Source of the DNA: Microcaldota archaeon
GTDB taxonomy: Archaea; Micrarchaeota; Micrarchaeia; Anstonellales; J096
DNA length: 41,174 nt
Reading direction: 5' to 3'
Assembly (NCBI GenBank): GCA_030550115.1
Contig: JAUQPY010000031.1
Coordinates: 1-41,174, forward strand
Shown: piece after piece, positions 25,659 through 34,333 of the stretch
How the letters are laid out: the number at the start of each line of letters is the position of its first letter
How positions within the stretch are numbered: the stretch's first letter is position 1
Notes under the pieces: model-generated
What the model saw: only the letters and a program-made list of their open reading frames with translations
The model's database searches: none
Told to the model about the DNA's origin: nothing
Translations under genes and position numbers: made by a program

Positions 25659-26494
25659 ATCCAATGATATTTATTCTAGGTTTTCTAGTATTGTTATCTG
25701 GATGTATTGATCTGGGGAGTGGATCCGGAAATACAAAGCAGTGTAGTGCTGACAGCGATTGTAAGCCATATCAAACCTGCTCTGGTGGGAGTTGTGTATT
25801 GAAAGCTGGTGCATGCGAATCTGATAGAGATTGTGATTTCTACCAGGTATGTGATAGGAGAAACAATCAGTGTATTGTTAAAGAAGGGTTCTGTGTGGAT
25901 AATAACCAATGTAAGCTCCACCAATTCTGCAATCTTACCACAAAGAAATGTGATGTAAGACCTGGTTTCTGTGAGAAGAATAGTGATTGTGAGAGTTGGC
26001 AAACTTGTGATACCAAGACTTTTAGATGTGTAGCAAGAGCAGGATATTGTGTGAATGATAAGGATTGTCAATCTTGGGAGAGATGCGGATTGATGAATAG
26101 ATGTGAACCTCTGCCTGGTAGATGTAATGTAGATGGAGATTGTAGATCTTATGAAAAATGTGATAAGAAATCTAATAGGTGTGTCCCTAAAGATGGGTTC
26201 TGTAATGTGGATGGAGATTGTAAGAATTGGGAGTATTGTAATAATAATAAATGTGTAGTACTCCCTGGTAGATGTAATTCAAATTCAGATTGTGCCCAGT
26301 GGGAAACTTGTAATATGAGAAAGAATATATGTGAATTGGCTCCAGGTAGATGTGTATCAAATTCAGATTGTCAATCATGGCAATACTGTGATATAGGAGT
26401 TAAAATGTGTAAGCCCCAACCTGGTAGATGTGCAAGCTCTCAGGATTGTAGAGAGGGACAAATATGCGATACAATGACGAACACCTGCAGATAA
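25655..26494 (+). CDS. Secreted lipoprotein with ten tandem four-cysteine modules
   Basis: Signal peptide plus lipobox MNPMIFILGFLVLLSGC; 10 copies of Cx4-5(D/Q)Cx5Cx4-6Cx~5G(R/F/Y). Confidence 0.88.
   Translation: MNPMIFILGFLVLLSGCIDLGSGSGNTKQCSADSDCKPYQTCSGGSCVLKAGACESDRDCDFYQVCDRRNNQCIVKEGFCVDNNQCKLHQFCNLTTKKCDVRPGFCEKNSDCESWQTCDTKTFRCVARAGYCVNDKDCQSWERCGLMNRCEPLPGRCNVDGDCRSYEKCDKKSNRCVPKDGFCNVDGDCKNWEYCNNNKCVVLPGRCNSNSDCAQWETCNMRKNICELAPGRCVSNSDCQSWQYCDIGVKMCKPQPGRCASSQDCREGQICDTMTNTCR
25742..26491 (+). repeat. In-frame tandem repeat, about 75 bp (24-26 aa) x10, Cys-rich modules
   Basis: CESDRDCDFYQVCDRRNNQC / CVDNNQCKLHQFCNLTTKKC / CEKNSDCESWQTCDTKTFRC / CVNDKDCQSWERCGLMNRC / CNVDGDCRSYEKCDKKSNRC / CNVDGDCKNWEYCNNNKC / CNSNSDCAQWETCNMRKNIC / CVSNSDCQSWQYCDIGVKMC ... 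Confidence 0.92.
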
Positions 26495-26967
26495 AAATTT
26501 TAACTCGCAAGAATCTGGATGAAGTAGTGGAATTTTTAGAAGAGGTTCGAGAGTTAGAGTTAGATGAGGATGAAATAAAAGATATAAATGATATTCTAGT
26601 AGAGGGATATAGTTTTGCCGTGTATGACAATGGGGTTCTATATAGTGTCATATTAATGTATGAAGCTAGTTTTGATGGTATACAAATTCTATTTGACGAG
26701 GAACCTAATGCCCTATCTGTAGAGCCCCATATAGACTATTCTTATGAGAATCTTGATGTTTTAGAAAGAGTAATATTCAGAAACATGAATAGAATAGCTA
26801 GTCAGAATGGATTTGAGTTCTTAGTTATACAATTAGCGAGAACCGTTCGGGAGATAAGAGATTCCCCTAATGATATAGTCCAATCTATAATAAGAGCTGG
26901 ATTCAAATTTATAGAGGCTCCTGATGATGTTACTATAGCATTTAGAGAAGTGAAATCAGAAGAGTGA
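26464..26967 (+). CDS. Uncharacterised 167-aa protein, possibly GNAT-like fold
   Basis: LQIKILTRKNLDEVVEFLEEV opening, DVLERVIFRNMNRIASQNGFEFLVIQLA ... AGFKFIEAPDDVTIAFREV; weak similarity to GNAT layout. Confidence 0.6.
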   Translation: MRYNDEHLQIKILTRKNLDEVVEFLEEVRELELDEDEIKDINDILVEGYSFAVYDNGVLYSVILMYEASFDGIQILFDEEPNALSVEPHIDYSYENLDVLERVIFRNMNRIASQNGFEFLVIQLARTVREIRDSPNDIVQSIIRAGFKFIEAPDDVTIAFREVKSEE

Positions 26968-27171
26968 TAGGCTTAGATGTATCACCTTATTATTCTTAAA
27001 CATCTTCCTGTACTGATTATTACTCCAACAATTCTTACATATATTTATTTTCTTTATCATCACATCGTTAGTATTTTTTGATGACTTGATCTTAGATATC
27101 TCTACTACTCTTCCACAGTAATTACATATTTCGGCTTTAGCAACCATCTTACCATCAGATGTCTTGATCAT
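26956..27171 (-). CDS. Small zinc-ribbon protein (CxxC...CxxC), 71 aa
   Basis: AEICNYCGRVVEISKI...INICKNCWSNNQYRKMF; 4-nt overlap with carbonic anhydrase gene. Confidence 0.7.
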   Translation of the reverse strand: MIKTSDGKMVAKAEICNYCGRVVEISKIKSSKNTNDVMIKKINICKNCWSNNQYRKMFKNNKVIHLSLSLF

Positions 27172-27719
27172 ATTCTTTTATTTACAACAATATCTTTTTT
27201 AATCTCCCAGTCCAACTTTACTAAAGATACTTCATTTATATTGTATATATATGCATTTATCTCAAGATTATCAACATCTTTGAAGATCTCTCTAAGTCTT
27301 CTAGCCAATCCAATTACATTTGCCATTTCTAAATCCTCTATATCTGGAGCTTGCCTGATATTTTTATGAATAGCTTGAAATATGGCTGGAAACTCATCAG
27401 AAGCATTTGAAGCATATGCTTTTATAGCTCCACAATCAGTATGCCCTATGATACATATCTCCCTGACCTTTAGATCGTATACAGCGTACTCCAAACTTTC
27501 TAATGCGTAGTTATCCAAACTATTTCCAGCGTTTCTTATAACAAAATTTTCACCAATAAAGCTATCTTTAAAGAGTTCATCTGGAATTCTAGAATCTGAA
27601 CATGTTATAATCACTCTTTTAGGTTTTTGGCCCATCTCTGCAAGATCACGTGCTAATTTGAAATTATTATCTGTAAGACGAGCTCGATTAGTCTCAAAAG
27701 TTCTAATAAGACCGTTCAC
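27168..27719 (-). CDS. Beta-carbonic anhydrase
   Basis: VIITCSDSRIPDELF, FVIRNAGNSLDNYALESLEYAVYDLKVREICIIGHTDCGAIKA. Confidence 0.93.
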   Translation of the reverse strand: MNGLIRTFETNRARLTDNNFKLARDLAEMGQKPKRVIITCSDSRIPDELFKDSFIGENFVIRNAGNSLDNYALESLEYAVYDLKVREICIIGHTDCGAIKAYASNASDEFPAIFQAIHKNIRQAPDIEDLEMANVIGLARRLREIFKDVDNLEINAYIYNINEVSLVKLDWEIKKDIVVNKRI

Positions 27720-27776
27720 GTTTGTGTTGTTTTATAAACATATTTTTTTAAATCTATTCCAAACATAAGTTAAGGT

Positions 27777-28847
27777 ATGTCTAAAATTCGAATTGATTTA
27801 AATGTAAAGTTAGATAATAGAACAGATCTTGCAGAGCATTATACTCCTGGTGTTGGTAAGATTGTGGAGATCCTAAGCCAGGACCCCAATAGATCCTTCG
27901 ATCTAACTTATAGAGGGGATTTTGTATCGATATTATCAAATGGTAGCTCTGTTCTTGGATATGGTGATTTGGGTCCAATACCTATGATGCCTGTTCTCGA
28001 AGGCAAGTCATTGATTCTTAAGAGATTCGGGAGAGTGAATCCAGTACCAATCGCAATTAGAGGTACATACAGAGATATATATGATGTTGCTATGAAAATT
28101 CAGGATAATTATTCATTGATAATGATAGAAGATGTGAAAGGTCCTGATTGTATAGAACTTCATGAGATGTTGAACAGAGATTTGCAGATTCCTGTATTCA
28201 ATGATGATATGTTTGGAAGTACTATTGCAGTTCTATCTATACTGAAAAGGGCTTTACTCAGATTGAATAAATCTAATCCTAGAGTGGTCTTATTAGGAGC
28301 AGGTGCAGCTGGATTAACTGTTGCAAAATACATAAGATTAATAGGTGTTAGAGATGTGGTGGTATTTGATTCCAAGGGCTCTCTTAATGAAAACAGAGAG
28401 GATCTGAATAAGTATAAGTTAGAAATAGCTAAGATGTATAAAGTTCCTGAAATATCTCTAAATGAGGCACTCACTGGAGCAGATGTATTCATAGGATTCT
28501 CCAAAGGAAATATCTTAAATCGTTCCCATATTGATATGATGAATAATGATGCAATAGTATTTGCTCTAGCCAATCCAATACCAGAAATAGGCGAAGAAGA
28601 GGCTAAATCGTCTAAAAAGATCGGTGTATATGCAAATGGGAGGAGTGATAATAGGAATCAGATAAACAATGCATTAGTATTTCCATCTGTAGTATCATAC
28701 ATGGCTCTTAAACAGATTAAGTTGGATGACAAATTGATAACCAGAGCTATTGATGCTATAACCTCCTATAACGCTTCTACCTTAGTTCCAGATATATTCG
28801 ATTTGAGGTTTCATAATTATCTGTTTGATCAGCTCATTAACAAGTAA
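27777..28847 (+). CDS. Malic enzyme family NAD(P)-dependent dehydrogenase (divergent active-site loop)
   Basis: AEHYTPGVGKIVEI, VLGYGDLGPIPMMPVLEGKSLILKRFG, LIMIEDVKGPDCIEL, IPVFNDDMFGSTIAVL, VVLLGAGAAGLTVAKYI, GRSDNRNQINNALVFPS. Confidence 0.88.
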   Translation: MSKIRIDLNVKLDNRTDLAEHYTPGVGKIVEILSQDPNRSFDLTYRGDFVSILSNGSSVLGYGDLGPIPMMPVLEGKSLILKRFGRVNPVPIAIRGTYRDIYDVAMKIQDNYSLIMIEDVKGPDCIELHEMLNRDLQIPVFNDDMFGSTIAVLSILKRALLRLNKSNPRVVLLGAGAAGLTVAKYIRLIGVRDVVVFDSKGSLNENREDLNKYKLEIAKMYKVPEISLNEALTGADVFIGFSKGNILNRSHIDMMNNDAIVFALANPIPEIGEEEAKSSKKIGVYANGRSDNRNQINNALVFPSVVSYMALKQIKLDDKLITRAIDAITSYNASTLVPDIFDLRFHNYLFDQLINK

Positions 28848-30456
28848 ATATATATTCATTCTCCCTGTCTTTTATTACATAACCCAATCTATTTAGATAG
28901 AGTCGATCATTGTTGTAATATTTATCCGATATAACACCTTCGATGATTTCCATGGAATTAGGATTGAGCTCTTCTTCCCCTAAAAACAGTTCTCTGGGAA
29001 TTTTTACTCTTATGGTTTGAGGTTTCTCCACCCAATCTGTGACTGGTAATTGATTATCGGAAGGATAGCTTACAAAAACACCATTAATGTTCTTGACAAC
29101 TCCTAAACCTCTGAGATTCAGAATATCAGAATATTCTTTTTCATCAATATAGAGAGTCCCTTCCCAGAGAAATCTCTCCCCTTCTCTTTCTACTACTATC
29201 CTTGTAGATATCATCTTTGGATTCTTTATGAATGGAATTTTAGGGATATCTTTCATTTTCCTATCCATTATTTCTCGATTTATATTTAGCAACATATCCC
29301 AACCTACTTCGGTCTCCTGCTTACCTGGACCGAATCTAGATATGAACTCTTTTATAGCTGCGGGCAGTATCCCTCTTCTTCTAAGAGCCCTAACCGTAGT
29401 TAGTCTAGGATCATCCCAACCATCTACTATTCCCCTCTCTACAAGTTCTCTAATTTTTCTCTTAGATGTAACACTACCTCTAATCTCCAATCTGGAGAAA
29501 TGTATCAGGATTATATCCCTCAGTCCTAAATCTCTTAAGATAGAATGATAAAGCTCAGTTCTTAGTTCATACTCTTTGGATCTTAAAGCATGAGATACCA
29601 TCTGAATACTATCTAGAATAGGTGTGGCAAAATCGTAAGTTGGCCAGAATTTATACTTGGTCTTGTGTCTATAATGTGGGTGATTCACCACTCGGAACAT
29701 GGTTGGATCCCTCATAACAGTATTACTTGATGTCAGATCACCTTTATATAGTGCAACAATCTCCCCCTCGTCATAATCTCCATTAACAGCTGCTCTGAAC
29801 ATTTCTAGATTCTCCTCTACACTATTATTTCTTTCTGATACGGGAATCCCCTCCTTTCTCATTTTAGATATTTCCTCCTGACTAGCTAGGGTGAGATACA
29901 TTTTATCTGCAGCTATCAATTTCTCCGCATATTTATACAGAACATCCATATAATCTGAGGAATGTGTGACGTCTGAAAATTTGATCTTTAGCCACTCTAA
30001 ATCTTCTATCATAGCTCTTTCAAACTCTTCAGATACTTTCTCCGGATTAGTATCATCAAATCTTAATATCAATTTCCCAGAATACTTTTCTAGGTAGAAT
30101 GTGTTTAGAAAAACAGATTTACAATGTCCTATATGCATATATCCTGAGGGTTCAGGGGCAAATCTTAGTACTATATAGCTAGGATCGTTAGGTAATAAGT
30201 ATCTCTTCTCATCTCTCACATACTCCTGGTAATTATATTGAGCTAGCTCTTTCTCCGCCTCTCCTAGATCCATGTTGTTAACAGAATTAATTATGTTATT
30301 AAGTATTGGTATGATCTCTTTTACTCTTGTTTTTAGCTCTGGATGTTCATATAGAACCCAACTCACCGTAGATTTAAGATCAGCTTTACCATAATCTATT
30401 CTATTCTTGAGCGCCTGTTTTCTAAAATCATTATAATACCTCTCTAAATCATCCAT
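28837..30456 (-). CDS. gltX: Glutamyl-tRNA synthetase, archaeal type
   Basis: RFAPEPSGYMHIGHCKSVFLNTFYLEKYSGKLILRFDDTNPEKVSEEFE; VTSKRKIRELVERGIVDGWDDPRLTTVRALRRRG. Confidence 0.95.
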   Translation of the reverse strand: MDDLERYYNDFRKQALKNRIDYGKADLKSTVSWVLYEHPELKTRVKEIIPILNNIINSVNNMDLGEAEKELAQYNYQEYVRDEKRYLLPNDPSYIVLRFAPEPSGYMHIGHCKSVFLNTFYLEKYSGKLILRFDDTNPEKVSEEFERAMIEDLEWLKIKFSDVTHSSDYMDVLYKYAEKLIAADKMYLTLASQEEISKMRKEGIPVSERNNSVEENLEMFRAAVNGDYDEGEIVALYKGDLTSSNTVMRDPTMFRVVNHPHYRHKTKYKFWPTYDFATPILDSIQMVSHALRSKEYELRTELYHSILRDLGLRDIILIHFSRLEIRGSVTSKRKIRELVERGIVDGWDDPRLTTVRALRRRGILPAAIKEFISRFGPGKQETEVGWDMLLNINREIMDRKMKDIPKIPFIKNPKMISTRIVVEREGERFLWEGTLYIDEKEYSDILNLRGLGVVKNINGVFVSYPSDNQLPVTDWVEKPQTIRVKIPRELFLGEEELNPNSMEIIEGVISDKYYNNDRLYLNRLGYVIKDRENEYIFTC

Positions 30457-30478
30457 GCTATTTTTATAGAATACTTAT

Positions 30479-31306
30479 TTAAAAGTTCAACTCTTCATAG
30501 ATCCTGTTCTTCTCCTCTTTGGGAAGTGCTACTAGGGAGAATATAAGGAGCTTGGATAGATACAAAGCCTGTTCAGTATCGTAGAAAGCCAGTAATCCGA
30601 GGTAAGTACTCTTGATCAATTCTATTAATTTCTGTTTATTTTCTTCTATTTTAGTCTGTATTGCAGGTAAATTTGTTCTATTGATAAGTTTTCTGAGTTC
30701 AATAATTTTCCTATCTAAATAGAATATCTCTAAAAATTTCTCTCTTATGGATTTGGGTAATAGCATAGGATTATAACCTAATGGAAAACTGTAGCTGCCC
30801 AACAGATATTCTATTATTTCTGGCTTATATTCGATATTGTTCTCTAGTGCAAATACAACTGCCTGCATTTTCATTATCCTATCCACTACATCATCGCTAT
30901 AATTGATAGCTCTGTCCACCATACCCTGAATAGCAGATTTCTCAACAACAGTCCCTTTGGATCTGAAGTAATCGTATATTAGATAAACTATCGGATCGTA
31001 TTCCCCCTGCGAATATGGTTTTATGTTATGTATTAGGATCTCTATGTATTCTTTCAATTCTGGACTCTGATTAATACGTTCTAGAAGTTGATTTGCCTCC
31101 TGTATGGTTAATCTTAGCTCTACAAGGATCTGAATTGCCTTTTTTATGTATTCATCATCCAGATGTCTCTGAAAAAGTTTGATATATATGATAGCTAGTG
31201 ATAACTTATCCTCATCAGATAGATGTTTAGCTTTTCTGAATGCATATTCTGCTAACTGTACATACCCATTTGCATATAATACTTTTGCAGCGATATTATA
31301 TATCAT
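30479..31306 (-). CDS. Helical-repeat (TPR-like) protein, 275 aa
   Basis: AAKVLYANGYVQLAEYAFRKAKHLSDEDKLSLAIIYIKLFQRH; 4-nt ATGA overlap with the Rad50-like gene. Confidence 0.65.
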   Translation of the reverse strand: MIYNIAAKVLYANGYVQLAEYAFRKAKHLSDEDKLSLAIIYIKLFQRHLDDEYIKKAIQILVELRLTIQEANQLLERINQSPELKEYIEILIHNIKPYSQGEYDPIVYLIYDYFRSKGTVVEKSAIQGMVDRAINYSDDVVDRIMKMQAVVFALENNIEYKPEIIEYLLGSYSFPLGYNPMLLPKSIREKFLEIFYLDRKIIELRKLINRTNLPAIQTKIEENKQKLIELIKSTYLGLLAFYDTEQALYLSKLLIFSLVALPKEEKNRIYEELNF

Positions 31307-33555
31307 AACAATACTTTACTATAATTTACAGATCCATCCTTGCTCTTTTCTCTGAATACTTGGATAACCTGATTCCACATCACATTATTCTTTAATCTAT
31401 CATCATGTGTTATTATTATAAATTGATCTATATGATCTAAACTCAGTCTATTGATATTGTCTACAAGATTATCTATTGAAGAATCATCTAGATTATGGGT
31501 TGGTTCATCTAGTATTATAACTCTTAATCTCCTAGTGATCAGATTCAGAATGGCCAGTCTCAATGATAGAGCATAAATAGTTTTCTCCCCTCCACTCAAT
31601 CGATCAGCGGAAACCTCATTATCTCCTATGGAGATCTTCAATTCATATCCATCAGATTTATCTACAGCTATCTTTGGATCATTGTAAACTACACCTGCGT
31701 AAAGAGAATTCCAGAATAGACCCATACCTAGATTGATGTTCTGTATATATACTTGTCTATTTTTCGTCTGTAGATCTGAAATTCTATTCTTTATCTCCTC
31801 TAATTCTTTCTGCAAAGCTCTTAATATCTCCACACGCTCTATTTTCCTTTTCATATCTTCAATATCTCTCTCCAGTATCTCTATAGACTTCTGGAACTCT
31901 TTGCTCTGATTAGTTAGTAGGTTTATTTCTGATTTAGTACGTTTTATAGCCTCTTGTAATTCTACATATCTTTTAGACCATTCTCTGTATATTTTATCGT
32001 TTATCTCTAGTGATTTGAGTGTTTGATCTATCGATTCTAAGTTTTTAACAAAATTTTCCAACTCCTGCCTCAACTCTAATAATCTTTTCTGATCTTTCTT
32101 ATAAGATTCTATATTTCCAAGTGCTCTAGATATCTGGTCTCTGCGTCTCTCCAATTCTTTACCATAATCAGAAGGGATTTTACTCATGATATCTTTAAGT
32201 TGTTCGGAGACACTATTCTTATCATTCTTCAATTTCTCCAACTCTTGCTCCAGAACATTTAACTCATTCCGGATAGAACTGATCTCGGCTTCAATCCTTT
32301 TGGTATCATTATTAACTCTTTCTAATTCATTACTCCATCTACTCTTCTGTTCATTGTACTTAATATGAAGATATAATGCTGCTATCCCAAAAACTATAGC
32401 AGGTAATAAGGCAAGATTTATTACAAATATCCCAATTCCAAGAGCACCCATAGCTAAAATTAAAGCTATTATAAAAGTTAAATTTGAGGGTTTGGACCTG
32501 TTCAGTTGTTCCAACTCCTTTCTTAATGTATCTAATTCAAGATTACGCTCCTGCAAGGTTCTATACAAATCTTCTCTATTTCTAAATACACTATCGTACT
32601 TCTGATTGAGCTGATTCTGCAGATCATTCAATTTCATCGATTGATCTGTATATAACCTAAACTGCTCAATCTCCTTCTCTAGCTGCAATCGTTTCTCTTC
32701 TAATACTTCTGGATCCTCTAACTGAGTATTGCTGATTATCTGTTGCAATTTTTTAATATCCTGATTTAACCTATCTATCTTGGTTTCAGTTGCTATTTTT
32801 TTATCTCTGTATTGAATATATGTATTGTATTTCTGTTCTATTGTTTCCTTCTGTTTAGTCATACTCTCATAATCATTCTGCAATGATCTGAATTGTGAGT
32901 TCAACTCCTCTATTCTGGAGAGAGTGGTTTGATATCCTGATTTGAGTCTCTCCAATTCTTTCTGCTTAGTTCTATAACCATCCAAATCAATCTCCGTCTG
33001 CTTTATCTGATCTTTGATCCTATTTATTATCTTAGTTATCTTATCTATTCTATCCTGTATCTCTTCTATTCCCAATACTCTATCTATATTTAGCTTTAGC
33101 TCTTTAGGAGGCATGTTTATTAGCTGATATATATTGTCTTGAGCTCCATAGAATACATTACCAAATAATCTTTCGTCTATATTCAGAACCCGAGTAATAT
33201 GTTTTAGTATTTCATCATCATTTTCAGATATAAGATTTGAGTTATAATATAGCGCAGATCTACTCGGCTTATCTCTATATAAATTCCTAACGATTCTGAA
33301 ATTCTTCCCATCAACAGAAAACTCAATCTCTACCTTTGCAGACTTCTCCCCATCTCGTATGAAATTCCTCCTATTCTGCTTATTAATCCCTCTGTAACTA
33401 GTCTTTACTTCACCGAATAGAGCAAACACAATTCCTTCTACAATACTAGTCTTCCCAGAACCATTCTTACCATGAATTAATATCTTACCATGTCTAAAGG
33501 AGATCTGTGTATCTCGATGAGACATCCAATTCTGCAGTATTAATTTTTGTATCAT
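31303..33555 (-). CDS. Rad50/SMC-like coiled-coil ATPase with mid-protein transmembrane hairpin and no zinc hook
   Basis: Walker A IHGKNGSGKTSI, Q-loop region YGAQDNIYQLINMPP, signature LSGGEK, Walker B LRVIILDEPTHNLDD, H-loop ITHDD; residues about 360-398 FIIALILAMGALGIGIFVINLALLPAIVFGIAALYLHI; no Cys in 750 aa. Confidence 0.93.
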   Translation of the reverse strand: MIQKLILQNWMSHRDTQISFRHGKILIHGKNGSGKTSIVEGIVFALFGEVKTSYRGINKQNRRNFIRDGEKSAKVEIEFSVDGKNFRIVRNLYRDKPSRSALYYNSNLISENDDEILKHITRVLNIDERLFGNVFYGAQDNIYQLINMPPKELKLNIDRVLGIEEIQDRIDKITKIINRIKDQIKQTEIDLDGYRTKQKELERLKSGYQTTLSRIEELNSQFRSLQNDYESMTKQKETIEQKYNTYIQYRDKKIATETKIDRLNQDIKKLQQIISNTQLEDPEVLEEKRLQLEKEIEQFRLYTDQSMKLNDLQNQLNQKYDSVFRNREDLYRTLQERNLELDTLRKELEQLNRSKPSNLTFIIALILAMGALGIGIFVINLALLPAIVFGIAALYLHIKYNEQKSRWSNELERVNNDTKRIEAEISSIRNELNVLEQELEKLKNDKNSVSEQLKDIMSKIPSDYGKELERRRDQISRALGNIESYKKDQKRLLELRQELENFVKNLESIDQTLKSLEINDKIYREWSKRYVELQEAIKRTKSEINLLTNQSKEFQKSIEILERDIEDMKRKIERVEILRALQKELEEIKNRISDLQTKNRQVYIQNINLGMGLFWNSLYAGVVYNDPKIAVDKSDGYELKISIGDNEVSADRLSGGEKTIYALSLRLAILNLITRRLRVIILDEPTHNLDDSSIDNLVDNINRLSLDHIDQFIIITHDDRLKNNVMWNQVIQVFREKSKDGSVNYSKVLL

Positions 33556-34289
33556 ATTTTTCTAATTGATAGAGAAAACTTATTAAAATATAAATTAGCC
33601 CCTAGAATCACAAGGAATGGTACTATTATAAATATGTTTATTATCAACATTATAATTCTAACAATATCCAATGGAAATACTAGACCAAATATGAAGATTA
33701 GAATTAGATTTATTATCAAGCCTATAGCAGAATACATAATAGGATAGATTGCTAGCTCTTTTCTAAAAATATATAGTTTCCTAATTGCTCTATCAAAATC
33801 GACTTCTTCTATAACAATAGCGTATGGTATAAATAGGAATATATAGCTGATTAGGAAGAATATTATAGAGAGTATCATCGGATCCCATGCATTTACATAC
33901 CATAACACTGAGAGATTGAACTGTATCAGAAACCAGATTATAAATATCTTATAAACCTCTGGAAAACTAGAGGTGATGTTTTTTATAAACACACTTGGAT
34001 ATATTCTATCGGCTCTGTATTCTTTGGTAGCTACTGTTAATATAATCAGAGATAGGGTATAGAGTGCAATAACGATCAGAAAAGAGAATAGTGCAAATAT
34101 GAACTCGAGTAGATTTATTTCAGTTATCTTAGATATACGCAGGAATATTCCTGTAACTGAAATATATATGTAATCTTGAAAGGTCAATATTAGAATACCC
34201 GTGACTATAAGTATAACAAATCCTAATAATATGATCAGATCATACGCCTGTTTAAATATCTCTATACTACTTTTAATCTCAAATATCAT
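33552..34289 (-). CDS. Polytopic membrane protein (about 245 aa); start probably ATG at 34289
   Basis: About 6 hydrophobic segments; 4-nt ATGA overlap with the Rad50-like gene; the tracked start 34361 would run through the opposite PDO gene promoter and start. Confidence 0.75.
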   Translation of the reverse strand: MIFEIKSSIEIFKQAYDLIILLGFVILIVTGILILTFQDYIYISVTGIFLRISKITEINLLEFIFALFSFLIVIALYTLSLIILTVATKEYRADRIYPSVFIKNITSSFPEVYKIFIIWFLIQFNLSVLWYVNAWDPMILSIIFFLISYIFLFIPYAIVIEEVDFDRAIRKLYIFRKELAIYPIMYSAIGLIINLILIFIFGLVFPLDIVRIIMLIINIFIIVPFLVILGANLYFNKFSLSIRKI

Positions 34290-34333
34290 ATATATATTAA
34301 AACCTAAGTTTTTAAATATAAACAGGTGATTCC

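Noticed and set aside
25694-26378. Minus-strand ORFs (25694-26071, 26187-26378) under the Cys-rich repeats
   Set aside because: Low-complexity antisense translation of the repeat array
25742-26491. CRISPR-like direct repeats
   Set aside because: Periodicity about 75 bp is explained by in-frame protein modules; repeats are imperfect and there are no unique spacers
31303-33555. Canonical Mre11-Rad50 repair operon
   Set aside because: No Mre11 gene adjacent in the window and no CxxC hook; TM apex instead
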